From: Arsenophonus sp046530785
GTDB lineage: Bacteria > Pseudomonadota > Gammaproteobacteria > Enterobacterales > Enterobacteriaceae
Direction of reading: 5' to 3'
Assembly: GCA_046530785.1 (NCBI GenBank)
Contig: JBHEQT010000020.1
Span: forward strand, 1 to 5,172
DNA length: 5,172 nt
Shown: one piece after another, positions 1 to 5,172 of the stretch
How positions within the stretch are numbered: position 1 is the stretch's first letter
How the letters are laid out: every line of letters begins with the position of its first letter
The notes under the pieces: model-generated
Database searches by the model: none
Told to the model about the DNA's origin: nothing
The model's input: the letters and a program-made list of their open reading frames with translations, nothing else
Translations under genes and position numbers: made by a program

Positions 1-17
1 TATAGATATCATTTATT

Positions 18-59
18 TTAATCTAAAATAGATTAATCAATAATTCAAATCGTGAATTA
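18..59. repeat. Two adjacent A/T-rich inverted repeats
   Basis: Bases 18-25 (TTAATCTA) pair perfectly with 29-36 (TAGATTAA) across a 3-base loop. Bases 41-47 (TAATTCA) pair perfectly with 53-59 (TGAATTA) across a 5-base loop. Neither is followed by a clean T run on either strand, so they are not convincing terminators. In sequence this rich in A and T such short palindromes also arise by chance. Confidence 0.4.
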
Positions 60-105
60 AATCGAGTATTAAATAAATTATATGTATATTAAAATTAAAA
101 GTATC

Positions 106-125
106 ATTTTCTTTTACAAGAAAAT
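106..125 (-). terminator. Possible weak intrinsic terminator after prs
   Basis: Bases 106-113 and 118-125 form a perfect 8-bp stem around a 4-base loop. Read on the minus strand the loop is GTAA, which as RNA has the form of a stable GNRA tetraloop. The sequence that follows in the direction of prs transcription is T-rich but interrupted. The stem has only one G-C pair, so it is weak by the usual standard. It lies about 50 bases past the prs stop, which is a sensible place for the end of the transcript. This is inferred from position and shape only. Confidence 0.25.
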
Positions 126-177
126 CAATAAATTTGATCTTTAAAAATTAAACTTAATATTAATTTATTATTTAATA

Positions 178-1119
178 TTAAAACATTGCTGATATCGATT
201 CTTCATTGCTAATTCTACGAATAGCTTCAGCCAGCATTCCTGAAAGCGTTAAAGAACGAACTTTGTTAAGCTGTTTAATTTCAAGTGATAATGGAATAGT
301 GTCACAAACAACTATCTCATTGATTACTGAATTTTTAATATTAGAAACGGCATTACCGGAAAATATTGGATGGGTAGCATAAGCAAATACCCGTTTAGCT
401 CCTCTTTCCTTAAGTGCTTTAGCAGCTTTACACAAAGTGGTACCAGTATCAATCATATCATCAATCATTACACAATCTCGATTAGCGACATCACCAATGA
501 TATGCATAATTTTGGAAACATTTGCTCGTGGACGACGTTTATCAATAATAGCCATATCGGTATCATTTAATAATTTTGCAATAGCTCGAGCACGTACCAC
601 TCCTCCTATGTCAGGTGAAACTACAATAGGATTATCTAGATTTTGTTGTAACATATCCTCCAATAGTATTGGACTACAAAAAACATTGTCCACAGGAACA
701 TCAAAAAAACCCTGAATTTGTTCAGCATGCAGATCGACAGTTAAAACACGATCAACACCAACACTCGAAAGAAAATCTGCCACTACCTTAGCAGTGATAG
801 GGACACGAGCTGATCGTACACGACGATCTTGACGTGCATAACCAAAATAGGGAATGACAGCGGTGATACGACCGGCAGATGCACGACGTAAAGCATCAAC
901 CATGACAATAAGCTCCATTAAGTTATCATTTGTTGGAGCACATGTTGATTGTATGATAAAAATATCACCACCACGAACATTTTCATTAATTTGTACGCTA
1001 ATCTCACCATCACTAAAACGTCCAACCGCTGCTATGCCAAGGTTTATATACAGACGATTGGCAACACGTTGAGCAAGTTTTGGTATAGAATTACCAGAAA
1101 AAAGCTTTATATCAGGCAC
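178..1119 (-). CDS. prs: Ribose-phosphate pyrophosphokinase (PRPP synthetase)
   Basis: Prs makes 5-phosphoribosyl diphosphate from ribose 5-phosphate and ATP in the cytosol, feeding purine, pyrimidine, histidine, tryptophan and NAD synthesis. The 313-residue product follows E. coli Prs (315 residues) closely from end to end. Visible marks are the NENVRGGD region (46-52), YFGYARQDRR (91-100), DLHAEQ with His131, the flexible catalytic loop KRRP (194-197), and the ribose-5-phosphate loop DDMIDTGTT (220-228). Residue 227 is Thr, where E. coli and other family members I can recall have Gly. The last two residues of E. coli Prs (EH) are missing. The start is GTG, as in E. coli prs, with a good ribosome binding site. 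It is the last gene of the leftward cluster, 67 bases after ispE. Identity is near certain; full activity is inferred. Confidence 0.98.
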   Translation of the reverse strand: MPDIKLFSGNSIPKLAQRVANRLYINLGIAAVGRFSDGEISVQINENVRGGDIFIIQSTCAPTNDNLMELIVMVDALRRASAGRITAVIPYFGYARQDRRVRSARVPITAKVVADFLSSVGVDRVLTVDLHAEQIQGFFDVPVDNVFCSPILLEDMLQQNLDNPIVVSPDIGGVVRARAIAKLLNDTDMAIIDKRRPRANVSKIMHIIGDVANRDCVMIDDMIDTGTTLCKAAKALKERGAKRVFAYATHPIFSGNAVSNIKNSVINEIVVCDTIPLSLEIKQLNKVRSLTLSGMLAEAIRRISNEESISAMF

Positions 1120-1186
1120 GTAAAAACCCTCAGGCTTGCGTCTTTATTAAGGATATTATCGACCAAAAATATTTTATTGATGGGTT
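1120..1186 (-). other. ispE-prs intergenic leader
   Basis: This is a 67-base spacer between the ispE stop and the prs GTG start. About a third of it is G or C, clearly more than in the other two spacers. No terminator is seen, so read-through from lolB-ispE into prs is likely. I see no convincing -35/-10 pair. In E. coli a prs promoter lies further upstream, within ispE; I could not identify an equivalent here. Confidence 0.5.
1127..1133 (-). promoter_or_regulatory. Ribosome binding site of prs, supports the GTG start
   Basis: On the minus strand this reads CTGAGGG, giving a GAGGG Shine-Dalgarno core seven bases before the GTG at 1119. Together with the match of the first residues to E. coli Prs (PDxKLF), it fixes the GTG as the start. 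Confidence 0.8.
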
Positions 1187-2053
1187 TTAATATCTGGAAA
1201 TCTCTTTGCGGAATATATGCAAAGGAGATTGGTTAACACCTTGTGCAACAAAACCATTCACCCACTCTGGTGTTTTATTTAACACATTACGGGCAGCTAT
1301 TTCAGTTTCAAATTCAGCAAAAACACAAGAACCTGTTCCTGTAAGATGTGAAGATGTATATCTTAACAGCCATAAAATAATCTCTTCAACCTTAGGAAAA
1401 CGTTTTCTTACGATTGATTCACAATCATTTTCGTATGGATCTTGTAATAATCTAATTAGCGAACGTTTTTTTGAATTTCTTTTTAATTCCGGATCAGAAA
1501 AAATTTGTTTACTAGAAATAATTATTCCAGGATTTCCTACTAAATACCATTTTTCTTCAAGATTAATTGGTAAAAATTGATTACCTATTCCCTCTGCAAA
1601 AGCGGCATGACCTTTTATAAATATAGGAACATCGGCACCAAGCTGACGAGAAAGTATTGCTAACGTATCATCATCAATATTAGTTTGCCAATGATAATTT
1701 AAGGCAATTAATGTAGTCGCTGCATTAGAGGAACCACCACCTAAACCGCTACCATATGGTAATATTTTATTAACATAAATATCCGCACCTTGATAATTAT
1801 TATCTCGGTCTATTGTAACGCAATAATTCTGTAATAAACGAGCTGCTCTAATAATAAGATTATTTTCTGTTGGTAGATTAATAAATGGTGTAAGTAGGCG
1901 AATTTGTTTATCTTTACGTGGTTTAATTATGATTTCATCACCATAATTAAGAAATTGAAATAATGTCTGAAGATAATGGTAACCATCAGATAAACGCCCG
2001 ATAATATAAAGAAATAAGTTAAGTTTTGCTGGTGAAGGCCAGGTTAATATCAT
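1187..2053 (-). CDS. ispE: 4-diphosphocytidyl-2-C-methyl-D-erythritol kinase
   Basis: IspE phosphorylates the 2-hydroxyl of CDP-methylerythritol with ATP, the fourth step of the MEP pathway to isopentenyl diphosphate. It is a cytosolic GHMP-superfamily kinase. From the ATG at 2053 the product has 288 residues (E. coli: 283). Visible are PSPAKLN (6-12) with catalytic Lys10, the glycine-rich ATP loop GLGGGSS (103-109), GADVP with catalytic Asp141, and the C-terminal GHMP motif TGTGSC (238-243). Lys10 and Asp141 fall at the same numbers as in E. coli. An in-frame GTG at 2068 would add five residues, but the ATG gives the E. coli-like N-terminus and an ATGA overlap with the lolB stop, the usual sign of translational coupling. 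The Shine-Dalgarno sequence is weak, which suits coupling. No catalytic residue appears lost. Confidence 0.97.
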   Translation of the reverse strand: MILTWPSPAKLNLFLYIIGRLSDGYHYLQTLFQFLNYGDEIIIKPRKDKQIRLLTPFINLPTENNLIIRAARLLQNYCVTIDRDNNYQGADIYVNKILPYGSGLGGGSSNAATTLIALNYHWQTNIDDDTLAILSRQLGADVPIFIKGHAAFAEGIGNQFLPINLEEKWYLVGNPGIIISSKQIFSDPELKRNSKKRSLIRLLQDPYENDCESIVRKRFPKVEEIILWLLRYTSSHLTGTGSCVFAEFETEIAARNVLNKTPEWVNGFVAQGVNQSPLHIFRKEISRY

Positions 2054-2703
2054 TCGTTTATCGTCCACGCATCCATTTTAAGATTGATACGTTGCTTACC
2101 TTGTCTTATTTCAAGACGGCTAGGTAGATTAAGTTCTCTATTTTTATGATAAGAAAGGTAGTTTAAATGCCAAATTTTTCTATTTTTTCTATATTTTATA
2201 GTTTTTAATAGCCCATTTTCGTTTAATGTAAATGATATAGAATTAGTTGGTAAACCGATTAACCAATCTGAAAGGTTTTCAGTTGGAATTTCCATACCAG
2301 TTAATTCATAAATCATATGTGCTGGATGATTATTGATATATTCTTTACCTGTTTTATCCATTAACTTGATAGCTTTTGGCGTCACATTGAGTTCTAATTC
2401 TGTTGTTCCTAAAGGATTTGTTAATAACAAGCGATAATTAGAATGGTTATATTGTTGCCAAAAAAATTTAGCATAAGTTTTATTATCTATTCCAATATAA
2501 GCAAAATTACCACGAATTTCAAATTTTTTTAGTTTATTGAGTTTTTGTTGATGAGTTATCCATAATTTATTGATTGTTAATCTATTTTTTTGAGTTATCA
2601 ATTTTTTATTGAATGTACAATTACTTAAAAAAATAGAAAGTATCAGAATAAATTTCCAAGAAAAGTAATGTAAACAAGTAAATTTTTTACTAATAAAAAT
2701 CAT
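2050..2703 (-). CDS. lolB: Outer-membrane lipoprotein receptor LolB
   Basis: LolB takes lipoproteins from the periplasmic carrier LolA and inserts them in the inner leaflet of the outer membrane; it is itself a lipoprotein. The product has 217 residues (E. coli: 207). It begins with a lipoprotein signal: basic residues in the first 17 positions, a hydrophobic core at about 18-26, and LSNC with the lipidated Cys29. Asn just before the Cys is unusual. The residue after Cys is Thr, not the Asp that retains lipoproteins in the inner membrane. The mature part matches E. coli at RGNFAYI, AKFFWQQ, RLLLTNPLGTTELELN, LTGMEIP and RINLKMD. Leu98, in NPLG, matches mature Leu68 of E. coli LolB, the exposed loop residue needed for membrane insertion. 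It is the first gene of the leftward cluster and has a strong ribosome binding site. Confidence 0.95.
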   Translation of the reverse strand: MIFISKKFTCLHYFSWKFILILSIFLSNCTFNKKLITQKNRLTINKLWITHQQKLNKLKKFEIRGNFAYIGIDNKTYAKFFWQQYNHSNYRLLLTNPLGTTELELNVTPKAIKLMDKTGKEYINNHPAHMIYELTGMEIPTENLSDWLIGLPTNSISFTLNENGLLKTIKYRKNRKIWHLNYLSYHKNRELNLPSRLEIRQGKQRINLKMDAWTINE

Positions 2704-2710
2704 TAAAATA

Positions 2711-2719
2711 TCTCCTTTT
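2711..2719 (-). promoter_or_regulatory. Ribosome binding site of lolB
   Basis: The minus strand carries an AAAGGAGA run whose GGAG core (2712-2715) lies eight bases before the ATG at 2703. It is the strongest Shine-Dalgarno match in the window and fixes the lolB start; there is no other in-frame ATG in the signal-peptide region. Confidence 0.85.
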
Positions 2720-2731
2720 ACAAAAAATTGG

Positions 2732-2745
2732 TATCAATTTTGATA
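2732..2745. repeat. Short inverted repeat in the lolB leader
   Basis: TATCAA at 2732-2737 and TTGATA at 2740-2745 are perfect inverted copies separated by two bases. ATTGAT at 2745-2750 gives a third, overlapping half-site. The site lies about 30 bases upstream of the lolB start and could be an operator, but the half-sites are nearly all A and T and may be chance. Confidence 0.3.
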
Positions 2746-2835
2746 TTGATTAAAATGTTATTAAGGTCCTAATTTAAGTAATATTGCAGGAAAATACCCG
2801 ATTTATTTATTTTCTTATTATTTTAAGATCTTTAA

Positions 2836-2864
2836 TTGCTTACTTGTATAAAGTAGAATATTAA
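2836..2864 (+). promoter_or_regulatory. Candidate hemA promoter (weak)
   Basis: TTGCTT (2836-2841) and TATTAA (2859-2864) are separated by 17 bases, the usual sigma-70 spacing, and would start a transcript about 80 bases before hemA. Each box matches the consensus only partly, and in sequence this A+T-rich similar pairs are easy to find. TAGAAT at 2854-2859 resembles a -10 box but has no -35 at the right distance. Confidence 0.25.
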
Positions 2865-2949
2865 TTCAAAATTTTTATTAAAGTTATTGGTTTATTTTAT
2901 GTGCTTAACAAATCTTAAGAGATCCATTTAGTTAATTAATTTAGTGAAT

Positions 2950-4212
2950 ATGACATTACTTACATTTGGTATAAACCACAAAACTGCGCCTATAACATTA
3001 CGTGAACGATTAATTTTTAGGCCGGAAAAAATTGAACATGCACTGGATAATTTATTCCAGCAGCCTTTTATTCATAGTGGTGTTCTACTTTCTACGTGTA
3101 ATCGTACTGAGATTTATCTATGCATTGAGTCAGAAGAATCTTTAAAAGATCAATTAATTGATTGGTTATGTAAATACCATCATTTAAACTTAGATGAAGT
3201 TAAAGAAAGTATTTATTATTACCAAAATAATACTGCTGTTAGACATTTAATGCGTGTTGCTAGTGGATTAGATTCATTAGTTTTAGGTGAACCACAAATT
3301 TTAGGTCAAGTTAAAGAAGCATTTTCTAAATCTCAACATTATAAAAAATTATCCAGTAAGCTAGAATATTTATTTCAACGTTCATTTTCAGTTGCTAAAC
3401 GTATTCGCAGGGAAACAGAAATTGGCTCTAATGCTGTTTCAGTTGCTTTTGTAGCATGTACATTAGCTCGTCAAGTTTTTGAATCATTTTCTAAATTATA
3501 TATTTTACTGGTAGGTGCCGGTAATACGATCGAACTAGCTGCTCGGCATCTAAATAAACATCGTGCTAATCGTTTGATTATCGCTAATCGAACTAGAGAA
3601 AATGCTTCACGCTTTGCTAATCAAGTTGGAGCAGAAATTATCACTTTAGATGAAATTGATACTTGTTTACCGGAAGTGGATATTATTATTAGTTCTACCA
3701 CTTGCCCTTTACCGATCATTAGTAAAGAGATGGTTGAACGAGCAATGAAGGTAAGGTGTAATAAACCTATGTTGTTAATTGATATTGCTGTTCCTCGAGA
3801 TATTGAACCAGATATTGAGAAAATTAATAATATTTATTTATATAGTATAGATGATTTACATGCAATTGTACAACATAATGCGGAACACAGAAAAATAGCG
3901 GCAGTTCAAGCAGAGCTTATTATTAAGAAAGAAAGTGCTTATTTTATGGATTGGTTGCGTTCTCAATCATCAATCAATACAATTCGTGATTATCGTAATC
4001 AGGCAGAGAAAATAAGAATTAAAATGGTAGAAAAGGCTCTTGCTTCGTTACGAAATGGTGCAGATAGTGAGAAAGTAATTCATCAATTGACTTATCAGTT
4101 AATGAATCGTTTAATTCATTTACCAACTAAATCACTCCATCAAGCAGCAATAGATGGTGATGTTTACCGTCTTAATATTTTAAAAAATAGCTTAGGACTG
4201 GAGCGAAATTAA
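2950..4212 (+). CDS. hemA: Glutamyl-tRNA reductase
   Basis: HemA reduces glutamyl-tRNA(Glu) with NADPH to glutamate-1-semialdehyde, the first committed step of tetrapyrrole (haem) synthesis by the C5 route. From the ATG at 2950 the product has 420 residues (E. coli: 418). The catalytic domain occupies about 1-150, with GINHKTAP (7-14) and the nucleophile Cys50 in STCNRTE. Next are ASGLDSLVLGEPQILGQVK (104-122), the NADPH-binding domain with VGAGNTIE (188-195), and a C-terminal helical dimerisation part (from about 310) ending in NRLIHLPTKSLHQAA. Cys170, the position linked to haem binding in Salmonella HemA, is kept. An in-frame GTG at 2944 would add two residues; the ATG reproduces the E. 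coli N-terminus (MTLL). No clear Shine-Dalgarno sequence precedes either start. prfA follows after 30 bases, so the two are probably co-transcribed. Confidence 0.98.
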   Translation: MTLLTFGINHKTAPITLRERLIFRPEKIEHALDNLFQQPFIHSGVLLSTCNRTEIYLCIESEESLKDQLIDWLCKYHHLNLDEVKESIYYYQNNTAVRHLMRVASGLDSLVLGEPQILGQVKEAFSKSQHYKKLSSKLEYLFQRSFSVAKRIRRETEIGSNAVSVAFVACTLARQVFESFSKLYILLVGAGNTIELAARHLNKHRANRLIIANRTRENASRFANQVGAEIITLDEIDTCLPEVDIIISSTTCPLPIISKEMVERAMKVRCNKPMLLIDIAVPRDIEPDIEKINNIYLYSIDDLHAIVQHNAEHRKIAAVQAELIIKKESAYFMDWLRSQSSINTIRDYRNQAEKIRIKMVEKALASLRNGADSEKVIHQLTYQLMNRLIHLPTKSLHQAAIDGDVYRLNILKNSLGLERN

Positions 4213-4225
4213 ATTAATCCTTAGT

Positions 4226-4230
4226 AAGGT
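4226..4230 (+). promoter_or_regulatory. Probable ribosome binding site of prfA
   Basis: AAGGT in the 30-base hemA-prfA gap is the only Shine-Dalgarno-like stretch before the prfA ATG. The spacing of about 12-13 bases is longer than usual, so binding may be modest. No terminator or promoter is visible in the gap. Confidence 0.5.
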
Positions 4231-4242
4231 TTACTATAACAA

Positions 4243-5172
4243 ATGAACTCTTTAATAATTGAGAAGTTAGAAGCAATGCAGGAACGATACGAAGAAATTC
4301 AAAATCATCTGATTGATGCTGAAGTGATCATGGATCAAGAACGTTTTCGTGCATTGTCTAAAGAGTACGCGCAATTAACTCATATAACTAAATGTTTTCA
4401 GTCATGGCTTGATATTCAGAAAAATATTGAGAAGACTAAAATATTACTCCATGATCCTGAAATGTGTGAAATAGCTCAGGAAGAATTAAAAGAAACAGAA
4501 AAGCATAATGTAAAATTTGAAAAACAATTAGAGATTTTGCTATTACCAAAAGATCAAGATGATGAAAAAAATTGCTTTTTAGAAATTCGTGCCGGTACTG
4601 GTGGAAATGAAGCGGCAATATTTGCTGGTGATCTTTTTAGAATGTATAATCGCTATGCTGAATCCCGTTGCTGGAAAGTTGAAGTTATGAATGTTAGTGA
4701 TGGGGAACATGGTGGTTATAAAGAAATTATTTCTAAAATTTCTGGTGATAGTGTATATGCTCGTCTAAAGTTTGAGTCAGGTGGACATCGTGTTCAGAGG
4801 GTTCCTGAAACAGAGTCTCAAGGTCGTATTCATACTTCTACTTGTACAGTAGCTATTTTGTCGGAAATTCCGTCAACAGAATTGACTAATATTAATTTTA
4901 ATGAGTTAAGAATTGATACTTTTCGTTCATCAGGAGCTGGAGGACAACATGTTAATACTACTGATTCTGCGATCCGCATTACTCACATTCCAACAGGAAT
5001 TGTAGTTGAATGTCAAGATGAACGTTCTCAACATAAAAATAAAGCTAAAGCTCTATCAGTTTTAGTTGCTCGTATTAGGGCAATTGAAGTTAAAAAACAA
5101 CGTCAAACAGAAGCATCTGAGCGAAGAAATTTACTAGGATCAGGTGATCGTTCCGATAGAGTTAGAACCTAT
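4243..5172 (+). CDS. prfA: Peptide chain release factor 1 (partial, 3' end outside window)
   Basis: RF1 recognises UAA and UAG stop codons in the ribosomal A site and triggers release of the finished protein. The frame is open for exactly 310 codons to the window edge; E. coli RF1 has 360 residues, so about 50 are missing because of the window limit, not a mutation. The N-terminal helical domain covers about 1-100, followed by RAGTGGNEAA near 116-124. The stop-codon reading tripeptide is Pro-Glu-Thr at 188-190 (Pro-Ala-Thr in E. coli), within VPETESQGRIHTS. The catalytic GGQ is at 233-235, the same numbers as in E. coli; its Gln is the residue methylated by PrmC, whose gene follows prfA in E. 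coli. The ATG at 4243 begins MNSLIIEKLEAMQERYEE, matching E. coli MKPSIVAKLEALHERHEE. It is the second gene after hemA, a conserved pairing. Confidence 0.97.
   Translation, partial: MNSLIIEKLEAMQERYEEIQNHLIDAEVIMDQERFRALSKEYAQLTHITKCFQSWLDIQKNIEKTKILLHDPEMCEIAQEELKETEKHNVKFEKQLEILLLPKDQDDEKNCFLEIRAGTGGNEAAIFAGDLFRMYNRYAESRCWKVEVMNVSDGEHGGYKEIISKISGDSVYARLKFESGGHRVQRVPETESQGRIHTSTCTVAILSEIPSTELTNINFNELRIDTFRSSGAGGQHVNTTDSAIRITHIPTGIVVECQDERSQHKNKAKALSVLVARIRAIEVKKQRQTEASERRNLLGSGDRSDRVRTY

Larger units (their letters stand above)
1..177. other. Non-coding, extremely A+T-rich spacer downstream of prs
   Basis: I see no supportable gene here. Only 22 of the 177 bases are G or C, far fewer than in the neighbouring genes, and all reading frames are broken by frequent stops. 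The stretch lies after the stop codon of prs and contains several inverted repeats made almost only of A and T (18-36, 41-59, 106-125, 154-181). In E. coli the genes after prs are dauA and ychH and then pth; no trace of dauA or ychH is recognisable here. The spacer is most likely the 3' untranslated and transcription-ending region of the lolB-ispE-prs cluster, or eroded former coding sequence. Confidence 0.7.
2704..2949. promoter_or_regulatory. Divergent lolB-hemA control region
   Basis: These 246 bases separate two genes that run away from each other, so promoters for both the leftward lolB-ispE-prs cluster and the rightward hemA-prfA pair should lie here. There is no open frame of note. Only 48 bases are G or C, 13 of them packed into 2765-2800. 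For lolB I see no -35/-10 pair that stands out from the A+T background. For hemA one possible pair is listed separately. The region holds an inverted repeat at 2732-2745. Confidence 0.7.

Noticed and set aside
1..12. Possible ATG on the minus strand at 12-10 running off the left edge
   Set aside because: Only four codons are visible (M-I-S-I), and no Shine-Dalgarno sequence precedes it, so a gene such as pth cannot be supported.
2..31. Possible tail of a plus-strand gene ending in TAG at 29-31
   Set aside because: Nine codons of A+T-rich sequence are too few to recognise, and chance open stretches of this length are expected.
370..1072. Several plus-strand open frames of 66-95 codons opposite prs
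   Set aside because: They lie antisense to the strongly conserved prs frame, encode low-complexity sequence resembling no family I know, and have no ribosome binding sites of note.
1125..1140. Sequence starting CGCAAGCC before prs, resembling half of a PurR operator
   Set aside because: Only the left half resembles the PurR consensus; the right half does not match, and the G-rich part is the ribosome binding site.
1206..1580. A plus-strand open frame of 124 codons opposite ispE
   Set aside because: It is antisense to ispE, whose motifs and length are intact; the open frame is a by-product of ispE codon use.
2053..2068. GTG at 2068 as the ispE start
   Set aside because: It would add five residues absent from E. 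coli IspE; the ATG at 2053 aligns the N-terminus and catalytic residue numbers and gives the ATGA coupling.
4436..4618. A minus-strand open frame of 60 codons
   Set aside because: It lies antisense within prfA, which is well supported; the translation is His- and Phe-rich with no recognisable domain.

Overview
The window looks like a piece of the chromosome of a gammaproteobacterium of the Enterobacterales type that has drifted to very high A+T. This is the composition expected of a host-restricted insect endosymbiont. Two things support this. First, all five proteins align by eye with the Escherichia coli versions over their whole visible length. Second, the order prs-ispE-lolB facing away from hemA-prfA is the one found in E. 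coli. The genus cannot be decided from these genes alone.

Layout: bases 1-177 hold no supportable gene and are extremely A+T-rich (22 G or C in 177), with several A/T-only inverted repeats. Bases 178-2703 carry a leftward cluster transcribed in the order lolB, ispE, prs: the outer-membrane lipoprotein receptor LolB, the isoprenoid kinase IspE, and PRPP synthetase. lolB and ispE overlap by four bases (ATGA), and a 67-base spacer separates ispE from prs. Bases 2704-2949 are a divergent control region. From 2950 rightward come hemA (glutamyl-tRNA reductase, complete) and, 30 bases later, prfA (peptide chain release factor 1), which is cut off by the end of the window after 310 of about 360 codons.

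The genes are all core housekeeping functions: PRPP supply for nucleotides and cofactors, the MEP pathway to isoprenoids, lipoprotein delivery to the outer membrane, the first committed step of haem synthesis, and translation termination. No mobile element, phage gene, CRISPR array, RNA gene or unfamiliar coding region was found. I do not see a new biological system here. The points worth a second look are small: a Thr in place of a conserved Gly in the ribose-5-phosphate loop of PRPP synthetase, an unusual Asn before the lipid-anchoring Cys of LolB, the hairpin-rich spacer after prs, and a less A+T-rich island in the lolB-hemA control region.
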